A DNA stretch of 56,442 bases from a virus. The notes under the pieces were generated by a model. It saw only the letters and a list, made by a program, of their open reading frames with translations. It did not search any database and was not told the DNA's origin. The translations under genes and the position numbers were made by a program. Below, piece by piece: positions 32,738 through 44,400 of the stretch. The stretch spans positions 1-56,442 of IMG/VR virus record IMGVR_UViG_3300022866_000008, one strand, 5' to 3'. Each line of letters starts with the position of its first letter. Position 1 is the first letter of the stretch.

Positions 32738-33628
32738 TTAAATCTCTCTTTTAATATTGTCAATTTCTTCTTTTAGAGTTTTAATAGACTCTATTAACAA
32801 AGGAATTATCTTATTATAATTTACAGCAAGATACCCGTCGTCTCTTTGGACTACAGCTGATGGCAATACTTCCTTTACTTCTTGAGCAATAACTCCCACG
32901 TCTAGCGTAGTTCGCTCTGGATGTAGTTCTTGCGCAATGCTATTCCAGTAATACTCATATCCTGATATTTTTAATAGTTTTTCTAAGCTATTATCAATTT
33001 TTGTAATATTTTCTTTTAGTCTAATATCAGAAGCAGCAAATGCAACAATATCGCCGCCTACATATAGTGATCCACCAATGCCTGCCCCGCCAGTTACAAC
33101 TAATGCGCCCGTAGTCTTACTTGATGACCCTGTAGAAGCACTAGCTCTTAGTTCAGAGGAAGATACTGTTCCGGTACTAGGTTGATATGTCAGTTTTGAA
33201 CTCGACACACTAACTGATGTTGCTGCGCCTGATGTAGCAGTGGTAAACAACGGATACTGAAAAGTTGCTGTAGTAATTTCATCACCAATTATAACTGACT
33301 TCGATGACCAACTTAGTGTACCTGCTGCATTTGTAGTTAATACCTGATCGCTAGATCCGTCAGTTGCCGGTAATGTCCAGATTACGTCTGATACAATAGT
33401 TGCAGGAGGTTTAAAACCTACCCAATTTGAACTATCAGCATCTGAAAATCTTAACTCGCTCTGGGTGCTTAACTCAAAAGCCGTGGTAGAAATTAATATG
33501 CCGCCAGCTCCAGGACTAATGGTAATATTTTGATCGTCTGCTGTAGCAAGTTCTGCATTGGCCGAAATCTGAATAGTTCCTATAAATGTCGAACTACCTG
33601 CCAGTCCGCCTGTAATTTTTCTTGCCAT
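32738..33628 (-). CDS. Fibre protein with C-terminal S74 chaperone domain
   Basis: The 296-residue protein has a beta-rich shaft and ends in an intramolecular chaperone of the peptidase S74 type at about 198-296, with SDIRLKENI at the start, IAQEVKEVLPSAV, and YLAVNYNKIIPLLIESIKTLKEEI. In phage endosialidases and fibres this domain helps trimerise the shaft and then cuts itself off at the Ser-Asp bond. The N-terminus KITGGLAGSSTFIGTI is short. The Cys-rich adhesin genes follow, 2 bases away. Confidence 0.88.
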   Translation of the reverse strand: MARKITGGLAGSSTFIGTIQISANAELATADDQNITISPGAGGILISTTAFELSTQSELRFSDADSSNWVGFKPPATIVSDVIWTLPATDGSSDQVLTTNAAGTLSWSSKSVIIGDEITTATFQYPLFTTATSGAATSVSVSSSKLTYQPSTGTVSSSELRASASTGSSSKTTGALVVTGGAGIGGSLYVGGDIVAFAASDIRLKENITKIDNSLEKLLKISGYEYYWNSIAQELHPERTTLDVGVIAQEVKEVLPSAVVQRDDGYLAVNYNKIIPLLIESIKTLKEEIDNIKREI

Positions 33629-33642
33629 GATATTATCCTTTT

Positions 33643-33963
33643 TTAAACTGTGGCGGTTTCAATACCATATACTATTGCATTAACGCTAATAGCACTTGAT
33701 CTTACAACCAGTAACTTTCCTGCATCTAGTACAATACCAGTACGCTCTAACACACCCTTTGCTAGTAAAGTTATATCAAATTCTAGATACTCGTCGACAC
33801 CCGGAGTTGAGGTATCACAAATTGCCAGTTGAACTGTTGCCGAACCACTTCCGCGATTACATACACTAACTGTTACTACTGCAAATGTATCAGCAGGGCA
33901 AGTATACACCGTAGTGTTAGTTGCTGCTGTTAAATCTGCTGTTCCTAATCTTCCTGTTGCCAT
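33643..33963 (-). CDS. Small beta-sandwich virion protein
   Basis: The 106-residue protein follows a strand pattern (VVTVSVCNRGSGSATVQLAIC, KLLVVRSSAISVNAIVYGI) shared with two other small proteins here, at 47374-47706 and 50550-50924. They are probably Ig-like or decoration domains beside the fibres. GGAG precedes the ATG, and ACTAAATA lies 17 bases upstream inside the giant fibre gene. Specific role unknown. Confidence 0.6.
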   Translation of the reverse strand: MATGRLGTADLTAATNTTVYTCPADTFAVVTVSVCNRGSGSATVQLAICDTSTPGVDEYLEFDITLLAKGVLERTGIVLDAGKLLVVRSSAISVNAIVYGIETATV

Positions 33964-33980
33964 AATTTATTTCTCCAATG

Positions 33981-33988
33981 TATTTAGT
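33981..33988 (-). promoter_or_regulatory. Late promoter element for the S74/adhesin operon
   Basis: The minus strand reads ACTAAATA 17 bases before the ATG at 33963, overlapping the stop of the giant fibre gene. Confidence 0.45.
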
Positions 33989-36900
33989 TTAAAAAGTAGT
34001 TGAATGCTAGTGGTAAGCCTATTACTCCACCACGGAATTCAAAAGTTGCATTCATCTTAATCGGTGTACCTGTAACTGTAGTAATTACATTACTGCTAAT
34101 AAAAATAGCACCTGCTGTTACGCTATTTACGTTCAACGATGCGCCACCGCCACCAATTTGTGAAGCAATAAATGCTTTAATTGCTCGCTGTGTTGGTACA
34201 ATATTATCGCTATCTGCTGTAAAGAACGGATCTGTTGAGAATTCTGTAATAGTTGCTGATCCGCCACCAAGTGTAACATTACCTAGATTAAGTTCCTGTA
34301 GACCACTAATATTAAACGCATCAGCATTCAATGTAGCAATACCAGTCGACTGCTCAATAGCAAACAAACTACCAACTCGGAAGTTGCCGTCTTGGTCAGT
34401 TGAAGTAAAGAATACTCGTCCGCCGTCAGCTTCAACCGTCTCGTTACCCGGTATTGGATCTTGCAATGGATCATTAGGGTAGTTACTTTCTGTGAAGCTA
34501 CCTGTACCAATGTCTAAGAAATCGTGTCCAGTTAATCGTACCTGACTGTAGCGCAATCTAGTAGTTACACCCTCTAAATGTTCAGGAGCTTGACTGATTG
34601 TTAATTGAGGACTTATTTGTAAGAATGCTGTATATTCTCCATCATTCGTACCAAGGAAAGTTACAATATTTACTAACTTAAAAGTTACTCCTGGTACACC
34701 ATCGAACACTACGTTAGATCCAGCTACTGGACGTGTTGCTAGTTGTCGAACTGCAACAAAACTACCTGTTTGATAGTTATCAGCAAATCCGTCGCCACTA
34801 CCTATCTCAGCACTTGCTGTTTCGTACTGGATTCCGCGATTAATAAATGACGGGTTGGCTAATGTTCCTTTACCTGTTCTGACTGTAAATGGTGCTTCGA
34901 AGATATTGTTAGGGTCAGTAATGGTCATTGTTGGCAATGAAGCATAACCCGATCCAGGTTCTAAGATATTAATTGCAAATATTTTACCGTTAGCTACTTG
35001 CGCTCTTGCTCGGGCACGGGTGCTAGCAGTTATCACACTAACATTAGATGCGCCGCTGTTACTAATTGTTACAAATTTACCAATTCTATTTGTATTTCCA
35101 AATACTACGGCTACACTGTTACTTGTACTAATAGTTCTTGAAGTCCAAACAACTCCGTCTGGAGAGCTAGCTGCTGTTGTACCTGCGCCTACTGCAACAA
35201 ATGTTCCTTGGCCGTAAGCAACTGACAGGTAAGCAGCACTAATAATAGTGCTAGCTACCCAAGTAATGCCGTCTAAGCTGAAAGCTGCTGCTGTTCCGCT
35301 AGTACTTGATACTGCAACAAATCTATTATTGCCAAATTCAACACTCTTCCAGTTAGTGCTAGATGGTAAAGCAGCCGTAACCCAGGTTAAACCGTAATTT
35401 ATAGAGTATGCTGCTTGAGTTCCGCCTGAAGCTACTGCAACAAATTTTCCAGCACCGTAAGTAACGCTAGTCCAAGTAGTGCTTGCAGGCAATACTGCTC
35501 CGGCTACCCATGTTAGTCCGCCGTTTGTGCTATATGCATTTGCAGTTCCGCCCGTAGCAACTGCAACCCATACTCCGCCACCGTAGGCAATACTAGTCCA
35601 AGTAGTAGTTGCAGGTAAGTTTCCGCCGGCTGTCCAATTAATTCCGCCATCGACTGAGCGTGTAGTTGTGTTAGAGCCAGTTGCAATTGCAACTATTATA
35701 GAATTAACTGCTACAACTGTTCCAGTGCCTGTAGTAGCGCCTGTGGCAATAAATGTAGTTCCAACAAAGTTGTTTACTGCTCCTACTGTATTGAACAACG
35801 AATCACCTAATACTGTAATCTTATATGCTGTTCCAGCTACTAGACTGTCAGCGGTGATAGCTGTAATATCTTGTCCAGATGCAGCGGCAATCCAATCTCT
35901 GCTAGCAGATAGTGTTCTTGAGGTCCATGTGCCGCCGATTGATGTTTCAGCTGTAGCACTTCCTGACAACAATGCAACAAAATTGCCGCCAACTCCGCTA
36001 CCAGTAGTGTCAACTGCAAGTACTGCACCAGATAGGCTGTTAATTGCTGTGATAGTGATAGTGATATCATTGGTTGTGCTAACACCGCCTAGCGATGTCC
36101 CTGCAATTGTTAGAGTGTTTAATCTAACATATCCAGTTCCGGCAGCGGCAATACTTACAAGGTACTTGGTTCCTTTCTTGATAACATTAAATGTAGCGCC
36201 AGTTCCTGTGCCGCCTGTGCCAGCAACTCCGAGGTAAGTAGTTACTGCTGATGCAAATTTTACATCAGTGTATGTACCAGCAGTTGGAAGCCCTGTTCCT
36301 GCCGCAGAAGCATATGATGGTGCTGTAAACGTTAATCTTGGTTCAACAGTGTACGTAGTACTTGCATCCGGAGAAGCAATAGTAGTTCCTGCTACAAAAT
36401 GTTCCCACCCTGCTGCGCCTGTAGATTCGGTAATTATTGTGGCAATTTTGGTACCGGTGTTGTATGTATCGATGATACCAAACTGGCCTACTCCTGTTCC
36501 GCCAGTAATTACTACCTTCATTCCAATATATCCTGTACTAATTGTACTATCAGTAGCAGCTAGTGTAATTTGCGTAGTAGATCCTGCTTGAGCTGTGTTG
36601 GAGTTAGTTAGGTATCCTGAGCCGCCAAACTCGCCATTAAGCCCATCTTCTGCTAATTGCACCAATCTAACTTGGTAAACTGCATCGTCTCGGAACTCGT
36701 CCGCTTCAGAAGTAGCATTAATTCCGCCGCCCGTTAGTACAAATTGTGCATCAGTGTAGTCTATACCTGCATTACTAAACTCTAAACCAATAAACTGTGC
36801 GCCAGTTGTAGTTACATTACCGACTGTTGCAACAAACTGCAATATGTTATCGACTACCGCAGTGTTTGGTGTTTCGCGATCGTCGAATCCTTCTGCTACA

Positions 36901-39900
36901 GAACCAAAATCTCCATAAGAGTTATTGCCATTAGTAGCTCTGATTCGTCCGCCGTTTTCAGCTAGGTATGCTATGTGTGCATAGTATGAGAACACAGATA
37001 CTAACTCTGCACGACCATTGTTGGTGATCCAAGCACCGATACCGTCTGATATTACCTGCGTAAAGTCATTAGATACTATAGAATCGTTACCGCCATTATG
37101 CAATGCGCCGTCAATTTTTTGTCCTACTGCTCCGTTACCAAATGTAGTTAACCCTTGCACATACGGTGAACGGCTGATAATCCATGTACGGAAGTCATTT
37201 GGTCCCCAACCTGGATCTAAACTTGCATATGCTCCAGCTGACACGCGGCTAGTGCCAAATTCATTTTCTGCTAACATGTCACCTGTTAGTCCAACTAATG
37301 TCTGATCTCGTAATCCAGTGCCATCACGTAGATAATACATATCTTCTTCTAGACTTCCAAGCACTGCATTTGCATAATAACGTGAAGCAAATCTTGATTG
37401 ATAGTTAGAAGTATATTTCAAATCCCACTTTAGTGCGTCAATGTATGTACCAACATCTCGTGCGCATGACTCTGTGTTGTAAGCTAAATTAACAGCCATT
37501 GACCCTGTATCGTCAGTAAATAATGCAGCAGTTCCATAACGTGTTGTGGATACTGTAAAGGTAGTTGAGCTAACTACACTTTGAACATAATACCTAGTAC
37601 CTACGGTAATCCCGCCAAATGTTGTGCCACTGAATACAATCTCAGCGTTTCTTTTTAACCAGCTAGTATCGCTAATTGTAATTACGTTAGTAGTCACAGC
37701 GGTAGCAGTATCACTAAAGGTATTAGCAATATATGCATTAACTTCTGCTACAATAAATGATCGGTTAAGTTCAAGTTGTAAGATTGCATAATCTCTGTTA
37801 CGTAATTCTGTTGAACAAACATTTCCTTCATTTGATCCGCTGTAGATAATCGTAGTAATCAAAGGCATCAATATGTTTATACGTGCAATCGCAGTTGCAT
37901 CACTACTCACATTAGCAATAGCCTGTGTTCGAGCATACTCAATTGCTTCTATAGTAACTGCCTTTTGTCCTAAAGTATATACTTCAGCAGCGTTATCTCT
38001 CAAATAAGACTGTGCTGCAATAATTGATTTAAAGTTAGTAGACACATTATTAGCTGCAACATTACCAAGCATAAAATCGTAGCCAACAGCTTTTAGAATA
38101 ATACCAATATCTCTTGAACACTTTGCACTATCGTATGTTAATGCCGGATATTGTGCATTAATATAGGAGATTGTATTTGCTCTAATAGTTGCTGCTGCTG
38201 AATTCAATGCACTATATGCACCAATTAATGCAGTAGTAGAGCTTACTCCGTCAGTAGTAGCTGGGTCAGATAATGTTACGGTAGATCCAACTGCGCCAGG
38301 ACCAGTATCGATAATTTCAATAATTGCATCTAAACTATTACCAATAAGTGTTGACGATTCTGCACTGCCTACTGTATCAGTATACGGTGTAATCACAGTC
38401 TGTAGTGGAGTAAATGCGCTACCGAGTGCAACTGCCTGCATTCTAGTTTTTAAAAATGCAAGTCCGGCAAGTGTTGCTGGTTTAAATGATGCAGAAAGTA
38501 TTGATTTAGCAATAGTACTGTCAGCACTGTCGCCATCAAAATATGCTAGACCAGCAGTAACACTTTGAGAGTTTCCGCCGTAAGTTAAGTCATATATCAC
38601 GGCATCAATTGCATACCCAGTATCTCTTCGATTAGCAGTTCTACTATATTTTGTATCAGCTTTAATTATAGTAGATGGCACTGTTTGAAACTTACTTACT
38701 TCGTATGTACCAATTTCACCAGTAGCGCCTGAAAGTTGTTTATCGATACGTGTGCCTTGAATTACACTTTCACCGTGAATTAATGCATCATTAGTAACCA
38801 CGCCACTTTCAACTGAAGTAACAGTTAACACATTTCCAGCAATTGATCCAGTAAATGCTAGAGAACTGTATGAATTTTTAAGATACGTAATTACTTCTTC
38901 TTGCAAGAACTTTTTGTTTTCTTTAATTAATTTTCTAGCATTACCATATCCTGCTAGATAGCCGGCATTGTAGCCCACAGGATCTATAAGATTTGTAGTA
39001 TGCAATGTGCCTAAGCGATAATCACTTTGCAACTTAATTACGTCAACTAATTGAGTAACGGCAACATTTTCTGCTACATCAGCGAATGGCCAATTTGCGC
39101 TTTGTGCTACAATGTTTCCGGTTGTCGGTGTGACTGTGCTGCCTGTAACAATATTGCCAATAAATCCACTAATGTGTGCCAGAGAGCTAAGGCTGTAGTA
39201 GCTATCTGAAATATCAACTAAGCTGCCTGCTGGACCAACATTAGTAGAACGTAGTTCGTCACCTTGTATACAAGTGTTTGCTGGTACAATAATTGGCAAT
39301 GTTTCACGATACTGCCCAGTTGCTACATTAATTAATGTGAACGGTACGTATCTTGCAGGAATTGTAGGTAACGGTCCAACTTGTGTAGGATTAGCTAGTG
39401 CATCGGTAATAATGGCCACTAGTAAAGTAATAGTTGTTAGTACTCCTGCTTCTGCAACTAATGTAATATCAATAAATTGTCCAGCAATTGCTGTAGAATC
39501 ATCTGTTACATTTTGATATGCAACTGCAGGTGCTTGGTTAGCTAACACTGCTGCAACAACCACTAGCAGATAATTATATGCTGCGATTCCTTGAGCTGTT
39601 TCTGACGATAATGTAGAATATGGTGCATCTTCTTCGGCTACTGAAAATGGTCCATCGACTAAAAGTCCTAGCAAAGATTGAGCTGCTGCTCTAATCTTTA
39701 AATTGCCTCCATGCCCAATATCCCACTGTAGTCTGTCAACAACGAACCCAATATCTCTTGCGCACTTGGCATCTTCGTATACAAAGTTTTCCCAAATGCT
39801 GTCAGAAGTTGCATTTGCAACTTGATAGTCAATCCAGCTAGTAACTTCACGTTGAATAAACACGCGGTTCAGTTCTAATAGTCGTTGTGCGCTAGGGTTA

Positions 39901-41360
39901 CGTGGTCCGTTTTCAACTTGCTCACATGCGTATCGGATTGTTTTAAACGGCTTATCTAAAGTTTTGCCTTGTACTGGACTTGGTGCGTCGGAACCATGTG
40001 GTGCAACATAATACACTTGGTCAGCAGCACCTAATGACACCCATTCTGGATCGTCTGCTCCTGCACGTAAAACTTGTCCTTCAGTACCAATTGGTAACCT
40101 AGTTGGGCCTGCTCCGCCAAAGTACACTAAATCGCCACGAGTAGTTAATACAGATACTTCTGTACCGATAGATAACAGATTCCAGTACGTACCACTAATA
40201 TCTTGGTCTGGACGGCTGTTTACATTGCCGCCGCCTTGTGGATCATTGCCAATAGTTGATCCATCGTCTGCTTCAGATTTATGACCCAATACACAGATAT
40301 AAGCATTTGATCCGTAACGGACTGCATCTCCCAATTTGTATATAACATCATCTACCCACTCGGCTTGCCATGAAATACCAGAATTAAGTTTTTGCCAGTA
40401 TGTTAAGTTTGGCGGTTCTTGATTTGTACTGTCTGCGGTGGCAATATATGTGTATCCGCGTTGGCTAATTACATTACCGACACGATAGGCAGTTGCACTA
40501 CTCCATTCTGATTCGAACGTAATGCCTTCACTAAATAATGACCAGATAGCAGTACTTGTACTAGGCGTTGCATTGAAATGGTTAGTTATTGCAATATATT
40601 GATTGCCGCCGTAACGTACAATATCACCTATCTGGTAGACTGTTGAACTGTTCCAATTATCTTCAAATTGTACACCCTCAACAAACTGACTCCAGTACGC
40701 GGAACTATCAGTAATGAAGTTAGTAGTAGAAATGTGTTTATCTATACAAATCCATAATCCTGCACCTTGTTTAACAATATCGTTAAGTTTGTAAAGTACT
40801 GAGCTTCCACTCCATGCGCCTTTATATTCTAATCCGGCGTTAAACTCGTCCCAATTTGCGGCGTTGGCTTCTAATCCTAATAGTTCAGTAGCTGCTGAAG
40901 TATGTCCGGTCTTACAAACATATGTGTATGCGCCGGTTCTAACTAGATCGCCGATTTTGTATCGAGTACTAATTGTCCAGGTGTTTTTCCACTCGGTACC
41001 TTCAGCAAATACATCCCAATTGTCTGGCAAATTAGCTTCAAGCCCTAGTGCTAAGGTAGCAGCCGATGTGTGAGAATTTGTACAGATATATAAAAGAGCT
41101 CCGTATTTTACAACATCGTTATCTTTATAAAATGTACCTACAGTCCAGTCACTTTTCCATTCTTGACCGTCTGTCATTTGATTCCATTTTGTTGGATTGT
41201 AATCAAGATTGGTATAGAAGTCGGCAGCGGCTGTGTGTCCTACAGTACAAATATAGGTTTTGCCGCCGTTTCTAACTACATCGTCAACATAATATGTTGT
41301 ACCGGTGATCCATACATCTTTCCATACAAATCTAATTCTACCTAATTTAAATTCTGCCAT
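33984..41360 (-). CDS. Giant fibre protein with seven CBM-like repeats (2458 residues)
   Basis: From the N-terminus: seven repeats of about 55 residues (12-400) of the form W...Y..GD.V.xxG..Y.C...H, matching carbohydrate-binding CBM5/12-type modules; a pectin-lyase-like start (VYYVAPHGSDAP, PFKTIRYACEQ) near 460; a long beta region; Asp-box-like repeats (FGNNRFVAV...DGITW) at about 1900-2120 resembling a beta-propeller; and a C-terminal region (RLTGHDFLDIGTG, FFTSTDQDGNFRVG) shared with the 1859-residue protein. It is likely a fibre or baseplate appendage that binds surface glycans. A CGGAG site and CATAAATA lie upstream. Confidence 0.75.
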   Translation of the reverse strand: MAEFKLGRIRFVWKDVWITGTTYYVDDVVRNGGKTYICTVGHTAAADFYTNLDYNPTKWNQMTDGQEWKSDWTVGTFYKDNDVVKYGALLYICTNSHTSAATLALGLEANLPDNWDVFAEGTEWKNTWTISTRYKIGDLVRTGAYTYVCKTGHTSAATELLGLEANAANWDEFNAGLEYKGAWSGSSVLYKLNDIVKQGAGLWICIDKHISTTNFITDSSAYWSQFVEGVQFEDNWNSSTVYQIGDIVRYGGNQYIAITNHFNATPSTSTAIWSLFSEGITFESEWSSATAYRVGNVISQRGYTYIATADSTNQEPPNLTYWQKLNSGISWQAEWVDDVIYKLGDAVRYGSNAYICVLGHKSEADDGSTIGNDPQGGGNVNSRPDQDISGTYWNLLSIGTEVSVLTTRGDLVYFGGAGPTRLPIGTEGQVLRAGADDPEWVSLGAADQVYYVAPHGSDAPSPVQGKTLDKPFKTIRYACEQVENGPRNPSAQRLLELNRVFIQREVTSWIDYQVANATSDSIWENFVYEDAKCARDIGFVVDRLQWDIGHGGNLKIRAAAQSLLGLLVDGPFSVAEEDAPYSTLSSETAQGIAAYNYLLVVVAAVLANQAPAVAYQNVTDDSTAIAGQFIDITLVAEAGVLTTITLLVAIITDALANPTQVGPLPTIPARYVPFTLINVATGQYRETLPIIVPANTCIQGDELRSTNVGPAGSLVDISDSYYSLSSLAHISGFIGNIVTGSTVTPTTGNIVAQSANWPFADVAENVAVTQLVDVIKLQSDYRLGTLHTTNLIDPVGYNAGYLAGYGNARKLIKENKKFLQEEVITYLKNSYSSLAFTGSIAGNVLTVTSVESGVVTNDALIHGESVIQGTRIDKQLSGATGEIGTYEVSKFQTVPSTIIKADTKYSRTANRRDTGYAIDAVIYDLTYGGNSQSVTAGLAYFDGDSADSTIAKSILSASFKPATLAGLAFLKTRMQAVALGSAFTPLQTVITPYTDTVGSAESSTLIGNSLDAIIEIIDTGPGAVGSTVTLSDPATTDGVSSTTALIGAYSALNSAAATIRANTISYINAQYPALTYDSAKCSRDIGIILKAVGYDFMLGNVAANNVSTNFKSIIAAQSYLRDNAAEVYTLGQKAVTIEAIEYARTQAIANVSSDATAIARINILMPLITTIIYSGSNEGNVCSTELRNRDYAILQLELNRSFIVAEVNAYIANTFSDTATAVTTNVITISDTSWLKRNAEIVFSGTTFGGITVGTRYYVQSVVSSTTFTVSTTRYGTAALFTDDTGSMAVNLAYNTESCARDVGTYIDALKWDLKYTSNYQSRFASRYYANAVLGSLEEDMYYLRDGTGLRDQTLVGLTGDMLAENEFGTSRVSAGAYASLDPGWGPNDFRTWIISRSPYVQGLTTFGNGAVGQKIDGALHNGGNDSIVSNDFTQVISDGIGAWITNNGRAELVSVFSYYAHIAYLAENGGRIRATNGNNSYGDFGSVAEGFDDRETPNTAVVDNILQFVATVGNVTTTGAQFIGLEFSNAGIDYTDAQFVLTGGGINATSEADEFRDDAVYQVRLVQLAEDGLNGEFGGSGYLTNSNTAQAGSTTQITLAATDSTISTGYIGMKVVITGGTGVGQFGIIDTYNTGTKIATIITESTGAAGWEHFVAGTTIASPDASTTYTVEPRLTFTAPSYASAAGTGLPTAGTYTDVKFASAVTTYLGVAGTGGTGTGATFNVIKKGTKYLVSIAAAGTGYVRLNTLTIAGTSLGGVSTTNDITITITAINSLSGAVLAVDTTGSGVGGNFVALLSGSATAETSIGGTWTSRTLSASRDWIAAASGQDITAITADSLVAGTAYKITVLGDSLFNTVGAVNNFVGTTFIATGATTGTGTVVAVNSIIVAIATGSNTTTRSVDGGINWTAGGNLPATTTWTSIAYGGGVWVAVATGGTANAYSTNGGLTWVAGAVLPASTTWTSVTYGAGKFVAVASGGTQAAYSINYGLTWVTAALPSSTNWKSVEFGNNRFVAVSSTSGTAAAFSLDGITWVASTIISAAYLSVAYGQGTFVAVGAGTTAASSPDGVVWTSRTISTSNSVAVVFGNTNRIGKFVTISNSGASNVSVITASTRARARAQVANGKIFAINILEPGSGYASLPTMTITDPNNIFEAPFTVRTGKGTLANPSFINRGIQYETASAEIGSGDGFADNYQTGSFVAVRQLATRPVAGSNVVFDGVPGVTFKLVNIVTFLGTNDGEYTAFLQISPQLTISQAPEHLEGVTTRLRYSQVRLTGHDFLDIGTGSFTESNYPNDPLQDPIPGNETVEADGGRVFFTSTDQDGNFRVGSLFAIEQSTGIATLNADAFNISGLQELNLGNVTLGGGSATITEFSTDPFFTADSDNIVPTQRAIKAFIASQIGGGGASLNVNSVTAGAIFISSNVITTVTGTPIKMNATFEFRGGVIGLPLAFNYFLN

Positions 41361-41378
41361 TTTCTACTCCGTATCTTA

Positions 41379-41386
41379 TATTTATG
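41379..41386 (-). promoter_or_regulatory. Late promoter element for the 2458-residue fibre
   Basis: The minus strand reads CATAAATA 18 bases before the ATG at 41360, with CGGAG in the leader. Confidence 0.6.
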
Positions 41387-41405
41387 TATCTGTTATTACT
41401 ATTGT

Positions 41406-44400
41406 TTAGAATGATTTATAAAACATAGTTTGTGCTAGTATACTGCCGCTGACGCCTGCAAACTCGCCTTCAAATTTTGCGAGTTTAGGAAAGATTATTT
41501 TTGACCCAGCAGTATTTCCCATTTTATCTGGACCTACTAGTACTGTACCTGCAATAAAACTTCCCACTGCAATTTCTGATCCACCAATACTTAATCTTCC
41601 TGCCAAGTACGCACGAATTGCTCGTTGTGTAGGAACTACATTATTAGAATCTGCAGTAAATAACGAATCTGTTGAAAATTCCCTAACTACTGCTCCAGTA
41701 CCTCCTACTCTAATACCACCCAAGGTCAATTCTGTCAATCCGCTAAAGTCAAAGAAGTCTGCACTAATTGTAACAGTACCAGTTGCCTGTTCTACAGCAA
41801 ATAATTCGCCTGTTCTAAAATTACCTGATTGATCAGTACTTGTATAGAATACGCGGCCACCGCCTGTTTCAACAATTTCGTTTTCTGGAGAAGGTGTATA
41901 AAATCCTGAATATAATAGTGGGTAATTAGTTTCTTGAAAATTGCCAGTTCCGACGTCTAAAAAGTCGTGTCCAGTAATTCGACATTGGCTATATCGTGAT
42001 CTAATGGATACCTGAGTATTGTGTTGTAGGTTATCTCTAACTGTAATTTCCGGACTAATTCGAATCCTTGCAGCAAGTCCTTGATCAGTTTGCCCAATTG
42101 GTGTAATTGCAACTAATGTGAAAATACCCTCGAGACCAGCAATAGTTAGCTGTGCGCCAGGTCCTGGATAATTTTCCAACTCGTTTATAACAATAAATTT
42201 ACCGGACGGAATAATGTCAGCGAATCCATTTCCAGCTATTGTAATTTTAGTAGAATTAGTACGATATCCCAACCCTCGGTTAATCCATGTTGGATTAGGT
42301 AATACTCCGTCTCCGACTCTACTTTCAAGTAGCACATCAGATGTATTATTTGGATCAATTAGCGTAATCGCAGGACCATCAAGATAGCCTGATCCCGGAT
42401 CCCATAATCTAATCTCTGATATTTTGCCTGCTACAACAGTTGCTCTTCCTAACGCTCTAGCTCCTGTTAACACTTTGTTAAATTTATCAGTAGCCGCAGG
42501 AACTACTACCCACATTGGTGAACGTTTTCCTATAGACGAGTCTCTTGACGCAATGTAAGGATTTCCAAAGCCAACTGCTTCCCATGATTGCTCTGATGCT
42601 AATTCTCTGTTAGTCCAAACTATGCCGTCGAATGATGTTGCTGCGAAAGTTGTAGGTCCTGCAGTAGCATCAGCGCCGACTAATCGTGCTCCAGTATCGC
42701 CAATAGCAAAGAATACGCCTTGGGCGTATCTAATTTTCTTCCAATTGTGTGAAGTTGATCCGTCCTGACTTGGCATCGTTCCTGGATACCATTCTACTCC
42801 ATCAAAGCTGTATCCGACGTCACCAGTAGATGATATTGCCACAAATCTATTATTGCCATATGCAATACTTTGCCAAGACTTGTTAGATGAGTCAGCAATA
42901 ACATCCATTGTGCGAGGAGTCCATGTAATAATACCGTCTTCACTGTTATATACTCCAATTCCAACATAGTTTCCACTATTTGACAATGCTACAAATTTTC
43001 TTGCGCCGTAGGCTATGTCAACCCATTCGCTAAAACTTGAGTCGCCAAATTCTGGTAAATTAGTTGATGTCCAAGTAGTTCCGTTAGTACTAATAGCTCC
43101 TGCATCTAAATCACCAGCAACTGCAACAAATATACCGTTACCGTAAACAACTGAGTTCCAAAGCCTACTTGCTGGCATCGTTCTAGCAGTCCATGTTATT
43201 CCGTCCAATGAACTAGCTGCGGCATTACTTCCTGTACGGATGGCTACAAATTTGTTATCGCCTGCGGCTGTACATTTCCAGTCTCCCGCAGTAGGTAAAG
43301 TAAATGATTCCCATGTGTCTCCGTCGCCGCTATAAAGGCCTGCTGTTCCGCCTGACGAGATAACAACAAATTTACCGCTTGATGCTTCGATGCCGTTTCC
43401 TGCTCCGAATGTTCTCTGATCAATAGCTAAAATTGAGTTAGTGCTGTCATCACTAGCAGAAGTTACTACAAGTAACAAATCGTTTAATGGAGTTTCTCCG
43501 CCGATTTTTTCTCCAGTAATTATTAACTGGTCGCCAACAAGGTACCCTGAACCTGCCGTTGCAATATCAACAGTGTAATCTCTTCCAATTTTAGTAATAG
43601 TAAAAGTTGCGGCAGTTACTACTAGGCCATCACGACCATCGACACTGCCAGTGCCTGTACCGGCTGTTAACTCTGTATATGTTTCAGTAGTTTCACCGTA
43701 GGCAATATCAGTCCAAGTAGTACTAACAGGAGTAGTAACTTCAGCAGCAATGTACTGAGGAGCTGCAAAGATAATTCTTGGCTCTATTCGATATGTAGTT
43801 CCAGTAGTTAACGGTATAGTTGCTGGCTTTCCCGGAACAACATGATCCCAGCCGGGCTGATCGTCACTTTCTCTATAAACTGTGAGAACTTTACTTGTAT
43901 TATTGTAAGCTGTTACGTAACCATATTGTCCAGTACCTGGTCCGCTAGTTAACACAATTCTCATGCCTAGATAATTAGATTGTGCGTTTGGATCATTAGT
44001 TGCTAGAGTGATAGTTGTTGCGTTTCCTGTTTGTGCGTTGTTCTGAACAATGATGTAGCCGCCGCCGCCGATATCCTGTGTGATAGTCTCACTGACATCT
44101 AAACGACGTGCTTCAAACACTGCGTCATCTCTAAATTCTTCAAATAATACTTCAGCGTCTACTCCAGCTCCTACAAAGGTAGCAGTTGCTTGTGTATAAT
44201 CTTGTCCAGCATTAGTCCACTCAAATATTTGAATCTCATCAACGAAGTCGCCGGCAAACGCCGATGATATAATTGCCTCGTTGGCTCTAGTACCAACTGC
44301 TGCTGCTACAGGTACTTCTGTTAGGTCAACTCCAGATGCAATGGCTCCAAACGTACCGTATGAACTGTTACCGTTAGTTGCACGAATAATTCCGCCGTTT

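Noticed and set aside
35668-36237. 189-codon open frame on the plus strand within the giant fibre
   Set aside because: Low-complexity Val/Pro/Ala sequence antisense to a beta-repeat region; a shadow frame.
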